Positions 57,555 through 64,000 of a stretch of 64,000 bases of DNA are shown piece after piece. A program made the position numbers and the translations under genes. The stretch lies in contig JAAPAX010000006.1 of assembly GCA_013372555.1 (NCBI GenBank), forward strand, positions 2,306,501-2,370,500, written 5' to 3'. The notes below the pieces were generated by a model, which was not told the DNA's origin, did no database searches, and saw only the letters and a list, made by a program, of their open reading frames with translations. This DNA comes from Elsinoe arachidis. Its lineage: Eukaryota > Ascomycota > Dothideomycetes > Myriangiales > Elsinoaceae. Every line of letters starts with the position of its first letter. Positions within the stretch are counted from its first letter, which is position 1.

Positions 57555-58394
57555 TGTTCATTCATAGATGAACCACAAAGACCTACCTCGGCTGCCTCGC
57601 CGTCCCAAGCTGCTGGGCATGATACTCTGCCAACATGAGACTTGTCATGCAGGGATGGACATGCAAGATAAATGAAGTAAATCATGATCCTCGGCCCCTT
57701 TGCATAGATTGACGAAATGCAGAGAGGGTCTTTGAATGACTCTGGGCTATTTGTGGCTTGGACGGCGAACACGACAAGATCCAGTGGGACTCCCACTATT
57801 GTCTCCTATCAGACTCGGACGAACTCCTGGGCCGACGAAAGTCAACGTGTCCACTGTCTCAGTAGTGTGCTTGCACAAGTCAAAAAATGGTTGACGTGGA
57901 AAACAGAAGCAATTGCAAGGGGCACACAGCGGTTGACATGTGCAATGACGTGTAGGCATCGGCTCTCGGCGCCGTGATTGGCCGACGGCGACGTCAAGTG
58001 GCAGCAGCTCGATTCTCGATCGCGCCGTGTCGATGTACTCTTCACCCATCGTGGCTTGCCAAAGTCTTTTGCATGTCCAATTTCCACGCGGTCATACAAG
58101 GATTGAACGGCGGCTTGCAGACATCGATCTATTGGTTGTTGTGCTGCCTAGATCTGGCTGTGCATGGTGATGTCGTCCACGAGACAATTTCCATCCGTCA
58201 GGCTTGGTAAATCCGGTAGGCCTGTATAACGGAGCCACTCTCTCCATTCTTCCTTCCGCTATTCACAACAGAACCACTTCAGGGACAGACCACCTTCAAC
58301 AGTCTCCTACATACAGCTCATTCAACATAGCATTGCTCCATCACAACCACACTACCATCAATCAATCAACAATACAGTAAACACAACAGCCATC
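57555..58394. other. Intergenic: promoter region of the FAD monooxygenase
   Basis: 840 bp. The last 130 bp are rich in CA and CAATCAATCAAC-type repeats and form a plausible 5' leader. No gene recognised. Confidence 0.4.
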
Positions 58395-59669
58395 ATGACG
58401 AAACAACTTAATATACTCGTGAGTGGGGCAGGCATTGGTGGCCCTGTCCTCGCCTACTGGTTGAACAAGGCCGGACACAAGATCACAATCGTCGAACGAG
58501 ATGCACAGCTACGGACAACAGGACAAAGTGTAGACATTCGAGAAGCAGCCGTCGAGGTCATTCGCAAGATGGGCCTCGAACAGACAATCAGAGATACCAG
58601 TACCCACGAAGCCGGTGTAGCTTTCGTGGACCCCAAGGATAAAGTGAGAGCACTCTTCAAGGCGACAGGTAGCACAGAAGTCCAGTCATTCACCTCGGAA
58701 TTCGAGGTCTTCCGCGGCGACCTCGCCAAAATCTTCTACTCCACCACAAAAGACCTCTGCACCTACATCTTCGGCGAATACATCACCTCCATCGACCAAG
58801 ACAACGATGGCTGCTATGTCGAGTTCGCCAACGGTACCGACGCCGCCCGCTACGACCTCGTCATCGCCGCCGACGGACTCGGCTCCAAGGTCCGTGCCAT
58901 GGTCTTCAACACCTCCACACGCGAACACATCTGGTCCCTCGACACCTTCGCCGCCTACTTCACCATCGACAAAGACCTCCTCAAAGGCGACCAATACAGC
59001 CGCTGGTACAACGCCCCAGGCGGGCGCTGCATCCTTCTCCGCCCAGACCCCCAACGCCGCACTCGCGCCCACCTCTTCGTCATCAACCACGGCGACCAAG
59101 CCCAACTCGACACCTACCGCGCCGCCTACCAACAAGGCATGGACCGCGTCAAGCAGCTCTTCACCGAAGAATTCAAAGACGCCGGCTGGCTGACCCCCGA
59201 GATCCTGGCCTGCGCCCCCGACGCCAAAGATTTCTACGGCAGCGAAATCGCCCAGATCCGCACCGAGAAACTCTTCTCCGGCCGTGTCGCGCTCGTCGGT
59301 GACGCGGGGTACTGCCCCACCCCGTTCACGGGGATGGGAACCAGTCTCGCTATGATTGGCGCTTATATCCTCGCTGGAGAGATCAACAAGAACGCGGATG
59401 ACGTGCCTGGTGCGTTGCAGCGGTACGAGGATATTATGCATCCTTATGCGAAGAAGGTGCAGCAGATTCCGAGGAGTATGCCTCAGCTGGCGAATCCGAT
59501 GAGTGCGTGGGGGATTAAAGTACAGTTGGCGATTTTGTCGTTGGTCAGTTGGCTCAAGGTGGATGTTTTTGCGAATTGGTTGCAGGGGTTTGAGGTGTTC
59601 AAGGGGAAGAAGTTCCAGTTGCCGGAGTATACGTGGAGTGATCAGAGAGACTCGGTTTTGGTTGGGTAG
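58395..59669 (+). CDS. FAD-dependent monooxygenase, class A (424 aa)
   Basis: A single-exon flavoprotein of the aromatic hydroxylase/TetX-like group. The FAD dinucleotide loop is GAGIGG (11-16) and an acidic E35 ends the second strand. The NAD(P)H-related DG motif is AADGLGSKVR (D160-G161), and the FAD ribityl GD motif is LVGDAGYCPTPFTGMGTSLA (G302-D303). No signal peptide; length is typical of the family. Such enzymes insert one oxygen atom into an activated substrate using NAD(P)H and FAD, often in secondary metabolism or xenobiotic breakdown. Neighbours give no substrate clue. Codons in the middle are strongly C-ending, unlike the flanking intergenic DNA, which suggests good expression. 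Confidence 0.9.
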   Translation: MTKQLNILVSGAGIGGPVLAYWLNKAGHKITIVERDAQLRTTGQSVDIREAAVEVIRKMGLEQTIRDTSTHEAGVAFVDPKDKVRALFKATGSTEVQSFTSEFEVFRGDLAKIFYSTTKDLCTYIFGEYITSIDQDNDGCYVEFANGTDAARYDLVIAADGLGSKVRAMVFNTSTREHIWSLDTFAAYFTIDKDLLKGDQYSRWYNAPGGRCILLRPDPQRRTRAHLFVINHGDQAQLDTYRAAYQQGMDRVKQLFTEEFKDAGWLTPEILACAPDAKDFYGSEIAQIRTEKLFSGRVALVGDAGYCPTPFTGMGTSLAMIGAYILAGEINKNADDVPGALQRYEDIMHPYAKKVQQIPRSMPQLANPMSAWGIKVQLAILSLVSWLKVDVFANWLQGFEVFKGKKFQLPEYTWSDQRDSVLVG

Positions 59670-59921
59670 GCTGGCTGGGTGAGAGGGGAAAGGTAGGGAT
59701 ACAAGGAGGGCGGATTTCTCATGATTGATGCTTGATGATTGCATTGCTTGGTTGGCGGGTTTGGGACAAACGAAGGGATTATAGCGTAGCATGCTTTACA
59801 GTAGAGCAGGAAATTCAGCAGATAGATCTTAATTCAAGCGACATGGTATCATGATAGTCTCCCAGCTTTTCTTGCCTCCTCTCTAAACGCCATCGCTATG
59901 CTCCCGTCCCAAGGTACCCAT

Positions 59922-61312
59922 CTACTCCTCAGTAGCCAACACCATCTTCTCCCTCTCCGACCTCCTCTTCACCTCCTTCTTCCGACTATGCCGCCTCTCA
60001 TTCTCCTCCTTCCTCTTAATCGCCCTCAACTCCTCCCCCTTAATCTCCCCCGCCTTCTTCACCACCTTGGGCACATGTCTATGCCTCGCTATCCGCTTGA
60101 CCTCTGGCATATGCGCATAGCGCTTCTTCAACGCCTCATCATACTCCAACGCCTGCCTCTGCCTCGCGCTCTTCACGCCCTGGCGCTTACTCGCCTCCGC
60201 CCGCCACAGCCGCACGTTCCCGTCGTCTGACCCCGTCATGATGTAGTTGTTGTCGCTGGACCAGGCGCAGGAGAAGACGCGCTGCATGCGTTTCGTGTGG
60301 TAGATGTCGCGGCTGTGGCCTTGGTTGCGGCGCCAGAGACGGACGGTGCGGTCGTAGGAGGCGGACACGAGTTCTTCGCCTGTGGGAGACCAGGAGATGT
60401 CCATTACGGCGGCGACGTGGTCTTTGAGGACGTTGAGCGAGCGTTTCATGTTGCGCGTGTCGAAGAGGTAGATGTTGTGGTCTTCGTTGGCGACGGCGAG
60501 GTTGAAGGGTTCCATGGGGTTCCAGGCTAGGGAGTTGGAGGCGAGGTTGAGGACTGTACGGTGGAGGGCGGTCGAGGTGCGGAGGTCGTAGAGGATGAGG
60601 GAGCGGTCGGTGCCGGTCGAGGCGAGGAGAGAGGTTTCGGATTGGTTGAAGGCGACGGAGGTGATGGTGTCTACTGATGTGGGCCAGGAGATGGTCTGGG
60701 AAGGGGTCGAGGATGGGCGTGTGAGGTCGTAGAGGGAGATGACTGATGATGCTGCGGCGACGGAAGGCATGGTGCGGTGGCGGGTGATTGAGTTGAAAGC
60801 ATTCGGTCCCAACCAGGTAGCTAGAGGGGCCGAGTTCGAGGAGGTGTTGTATGGGTCGTACATCTTGATAGATCTGTCGCTACCACAGGAGATGACCTTG
60901 TGATCCTCCGTCCAGCACATGCCCTTTACCAGATTCTCGTGCGCTGAAGTCTGCCATACCTCGTCTCTGCTTGTGAGGTCCCATACTTTTATAACACCAT
61001 CGCCGCTGCCGGAGGCGAATCGTTCTAATGACTTTGGATCTTTCGCGATTGTGTATACTCCGTCCACATGTCCTCTCCCAAGTTGAGCCAGGAACGGTGC
61101 AGCGAACATACGCTCTAATTTGGTGGCATTTAGAGCCCGAGTGTATTCCCTTGCACGCTCGAATGGGTGCAGAGCGGGGTCCAGGTTTCGAGGCTGTCGA
61201 GAGACATTCGTTCCAGGCGCCTGCTGCGACTCTGCAGAGCGCGAGAGCGCTTTGATCTTCTATAGGATATGTCAGTAAATAGCATGGCCACCTTATACAC
61301 AAGACTTACCAT
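59922..61312 (-). CDS. sof1: Sof1/DCAF13 WD40 ribosome-biogenesis protein (446 aa)
   Basis: Exon 1 is exactly the ATG (61312-61310), followed by a 50-bp intron (GTAAGT to TATAG) and exon 2, 61259-59922. This gives MKIKALSR, the conserved N-terminus of the family, then PRNLDPALHPFERAREYTRAL and LNATKLERMFAAPFLAQL. Seven WD-type repeats span about 60-345 (GDGVIKVWDL, DRSIKMYDP, DRSLILYDL, DRTVRLWRR, DGNVRLWRA). The C-terminal Sof1-like domain is basic (about 350-440: YAHMPEVKRIARHRHVPKVV). Sof1 acts in the nucleolar SSU processome in 18S rRNA maturation; DCAF13 is also a CUL4 receptor. It is divergent from rpn6 across 282 bp. Confidence 0.95.
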
Positions 61313-61384
61313 GTTTGCTGCCAAAGAGAGAAATCGAGACCGCGGAGGTGAAGTAATGGATTTTACTTTTTTGCAAATATCAGT

Positions 61385-61406
61385 CACCGTAGACATCTCT
61401 ACGGTG
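61385..61406. promoter_or_regulatory. Perfect 9-bp inverted repeat in the sof1/rpn6 divergent promoter
   Basis: CACCGTAGA (61385-61393) and TCTACGGTG (61398-61406) flank CATC. Located 73 bp upstream of the sof1 ATG and 189 bp upstream of the rpn6 ATG. It could be a dimeric transcription-factor site or a leader hairpin; no known motif name is claimed. Confidence 0.3.
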
Positions 61407-61594
61407 AACCATATCTAAGCTCTCCTGACCTGAAGCTTCTCGCGACTCAGTGACATTCAGCTGCTCCTCCGAAACATCACCTCACTACCATCGCCCGCAT
61501 CCCATCACGTCCACTGCCAGCAGTCCGTCTCCGAATCCAATACCGATCTATTTCAGCCTCATCTGCACACACACCGTTGACAACAGGAGCCGCG

Positions 61595-62916
61595 ATGGCT
61601 CAGGATGAGAATGTGAAGAAGTTGGAGGAAGCACAGAAGCTCAAGAAAGAATCACCCAAGCAAGCTGAACAAATCTACAAGGACGTATTGAAGCAAGGAC
61701 CTGGGCAATCGGAAGCGACAAACAAAAACTATGAGACCGCCCTGATAGGTCTAGGAGAGCTCTATCGCGACCAAAAGGATGCAGACCAGCTGGCGCAACT
61801 GGTACAGGATGTCCGATCAGTGCTGTCATCATTAGCGAAAGCAAAGACAGCAAAGCTCGGTCAGGACGCTCAACTTGTATATGGCTGCAATCACTGACCA
61901 ACATTCCAGTCCGCCAGCTACTTGACCTCTTCACCCCGATCCCCAATTCCGTTGAGATTCAGATCACAACCACAAAGTCATGCATAGAATGGGCCGTCAG
62001 CGAACGACGCGGCTTCCTCCGTCAGAATCTCGAGACTCGTCTTGTCCAGCTGTACATGCAGAAGCAATCATACTACGACGCCCTCACCCTGATCAACTCT
62101 CTCCTCAAAGAACTCCGCCGCCTCGATGACAAGCTCGTCCTTGTAGAAGTACAGCTTCTGGAGTCTCGCGTCTACCACGCGCTCGGGAACGTGCCAAAGG
62201 GGCGAGCTGCTCTCACATCAGCAAGGACCAGCGCAGCGAGTGTATACTGCCCACCAGCACTTCAGGCCAACCTTGATATGCAGTCAGGAATGTTGCATGC
62301 GGAGGATTCGGACTTCACAACAGCTTACTCGTACTTCATTGAAGCTATGGATGGATATCACAGTCTGGACGAGTCAGCACAAGCGACGTCAGCACTTCAA
62401 TACATGCTTCTCTGCAAGATTATGCTGAACCAGGGTGACGATGTACAGAACCTGATGCAGAGCAAGCAGGCTGTCAAGTATGCAGGCAAGAACTTGGATG
62501 CGATGAAGGCGGTAGCGAGAGCACACACCGATCGAAGCTTGGAGGCGTACGAGCAGGCATTGGCACAATTCAGGAACGAGCTGGGCAGTGATCGTTTCAT
62601 TGCCAACCACTTGAGGAGGCTATACGACGCTATGCTGGAGCAGAACCTCATCAAGGTTATCGAGCCGTTCTCAAGGGTAGAGATTGACCATGTCGCGAAG
62701 ATGGTCGGGCTTGATGTTGTGCAGGTCGAGCGGAAGTTGGGCCAGATGATCTTGGACAAGGTGATCATTGGCGTGTTGGACCAGGGAGCAGGGTGCTTGA
62801 TCGTGTTCGATGAACTCGAGCGGGATCAAGGGTATGATGCCGCGCTTGACACGATTGACAAGCTGAGCAATGTGGTGGATGTGCTGTACACCAACCAGGC
62901 CAGCTTGCTAGAGTAG
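61595..62916 (+). CDS. rpn6: 26S proteasome lid subunit Rpn6/PSMD11 (423 aa)
   Basis: Exons 61595-61859 and 61910-62916 with a 50-bp intron; the spliced length of 423 equals the family norm. The N-terminal helical-repeat solenoid includes EAQKLKKESPKQAEQIYKDVL, CIEWAVSERRGFLRQNLETR, and LLKELRRLDDKLVLVEVQLLES. The C-terminal PCI domain contains YDAMLEQNLIKVIEPFSRVE, HVAKMVGLDVVQVERKLGQM and GVLDQGAGCLIVFD. Rpn6 clamps the lid to the base and 20S core and is essential for ubiquitin-dependent proteolysis. The ATG at 61595 is used because upstream in-frame codons lack homology. Confidence 0.96.
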
Positions 62917-63133
62917 ACACTAGGTCAGCTACTGCATCATGTAGCCTCAATGCATCGTGCATGAAGCACCCTCATCCTCGGTGATCCTCGCTCAAGCGCT
63001 CATGTCCACCTTCCAGACGTCGATCCAGTCCAGGTCTGTCGGCTCCTGCCGGACACTCTTCATGGATCGCTCAACCTGGTTGCCCTCAAAGAGGGCTCTT
63101 GTTCGTCTCTTCCCGGTGTTTCAACAGCGTTCA
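62917..63133. other. Convergent intergenic region
   Basis: 217 bp between the rpn6 and sld5 stops; no feature. Confidence 0.35.
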
Positions 63134-63868
63134 TCATATCACCTCTAGATCCCCCTTCCTCACCCCCTCCCTCACCACCCTCCACCTAAGCACCCACACA
63201 TCCCCCCTCTTCAACTCCACCTCTCCCACCCCCCGCTCCCCTTGCACCTCCACCGTCCCCGCATCCCTCAACACCCTCACAAACACCGCAGTATCCAAAT
63301 CCGGCTGATCAACCATACTCACCCCCCCTCCCGTATCATCCATCTTCTGCAACTGCCCAGGAAACGCCCCGAGAAAACTACTCTTATAATGCCCCTCCAA
63401 CAACGCCGTATGATGCTCCAAATACCTCATCTCCATCTCACTCAGCAGCGGACTCTTGTTTCCCTGCCCTTCTTGCCCATCCATACCCCCTTCCCTCCCC
63501 CTCTCCCCATCCCTGTGCCCCTCCTGCCCCCTCGCCAACCCCAAATACCAAATCGGAAACGCATCCATCTTCCCCAATCTCGTCCTGAGCAACGACCTGA
63601 GCAAAAACTTGACCCTCTCCAGCTCCGTCTGGATCACTACCAGCGCGAAATTGGAGCCGGGATCCATGGCCGAGGTGAGGTCTTCTATGCGCGCGATTTG
63701 CGAGGACAGGCGGGTGGTGACGCGTTGGATCAGGGCGGAGGGGTAGGGGAGGAGTTCGGGTGTGAGGCGCTCGGTGGTCCAGGCGCGGGTGAGGAGGTGG
63801 AGGTCGAGTTGGGAGGCGGGTGGGGAGGGGGAGAGGGTGGAGAGGATGTCGTCTATGTCCATGGACAT
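63134..63868 (-). CDS. sld5: GINS complex subunit Sld5 (244 aa)
   Basis: The chosen start at 63868 gives MSMDIDDILSTL, the usual Sld5 opening; an in-frame ATG at 63994 would add 42 Pro-rich residues without family character. The helical A-domain contains LDLHLLTRAWTTERLTPELLPYP, IEDLTSAMDPGSNFALVVIQTELERVKFLLRSLLRTRL and a following LEHHTALLEGHYKSSFLGAFP. The C-terminal B-domain ends VWVLRWRVVREGVRKGDLEVI. Sld5 is one of four GINS subunits of the CMG helicase required for replication initiation and fork progression. A Gly/Glu/Arg insertion at about residues 115-140 is extra to the family. Single exon; convergent with rpn6. Confidence 0.92.
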   Translation of the reverse strand: MSMDIDDILSTLSPSPPASQLDLHLLTRAWTTERLTPELLPYPSALIQRVTTRLSSQIARIEDLTSAMDPGSNFALVVIQTELERVKFLLRSLLRTRLGKMDAFPIWYLGLARGQEGHRDGERGREGGMDGQEGQGNKSPLLSEMEMRYLEHHTALLEGHYKSSFLGAFPGQLQKMDDTGGGVSMVDQPDLDTAVFVRVLRDAGTVEVQGERGVGEVELKRGDVWVLRWRVVREGVRKGDLEVI

Positions 63869-64000
63869 TTTGTGGATGAAGGTGGAGGTGAGAGGGAGGA
63901 TGAGGAGGGGAGTGGAAGGGGATGGAGGGAGGGGGGAGAGGTGGTGGTGCGGGGTGGGGGCCCATCGCGTTGTTGTGGGGGAGATTTCATGCAACTCGAA

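Noticed and set aside
1..64000. CRISPR arrays, tRNA or rRNA genes, bacterial operons
   Set aside because: No regularly spaced repeats, no recognisable tRNA T-loop/acceptor arrangement and no rRNA sequence seen. The gene structures are eukaryotic.

Overview
The window reads as nuclear DNA of a filamentous ascomycete, probably a dothideomycete (the class is inference). The genes are spliced with very short introns, mostly 45-61 bp, with GT-AG ends and in one case a perfect TACTAAC branch site. They encode core eukaryotic proteins: Sof1, Rpn6, Sld5, Rft1, Syp1/muniscin, Lsm12 and 6-phosphogluconate dehydrogenase. Fungal-specific families also occur, such as DUF3176 and an ent-kaurene-oxidase-type P450. 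About half of the window is repeat DNA almost devoid of CpA and TpG, the signature of repeat-induced point mutation (RIP) seen in these fungi.

Layout. 1-5430 is gene-sparse host DNA with two tiny secreted-protein genes, an intracellular-type polysaccharide deacetylase and a coiled-coil protein of unknown function. 5431-31588 is a single insertion locus with three nested LTR retrotransposons. A Copia element (5436-31583, target duplication AGGGC) contains a Gypsy element (8302-27558, ATATA), which contains a second, oversized Gypsy element (9467-20726, CGCC). All are inactivated by RIP. 31589-46114 is a compact gene block: P450, syp1, rft1, a GNAT acetyltransferase, an RBM42-like RRM protein, gnd1 and lsm12. 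46115-51488 is a lone RIP-mutated Copia element (target duplication AAGCT). 51489-64000 carries a DUF3176 membrane protein, a secreted bacterial-type solute-binding protein with a reading-frame break, a 156-bp MITE flanked by TA, an FAD monooxygenase, and then sof1, rpn6 and sld5.

The genes form no single pathway. sof1 (18S rRNA maturation) and rpn6 (26S proteasome lid) share a 282-bp divergent promoter; rpn6 and sld5 (GINS replication complex) converge. The P450 and the DUF3176 gene each lie within about 0.6 kb of a RIP-mutated element.

The most unusual signal is a 27-nt near-palindrome. It occurs seven times inside two unrelated retrotransposon superfamilies (five copies in a Gypsy, two in a Copia) and always reads as a Lys/Glu-Pro-Ser-Leu-x-Leu peptide on the coding strand of its host element. 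Other points of note are a roughly 1,000-codon extra reading frame downstream of pol in the inner Gypsy, reading frames antisense to gag-pol in the middle Gypsy, and RIP that stops inside the LTRs and so leaves the outer element edges clean.
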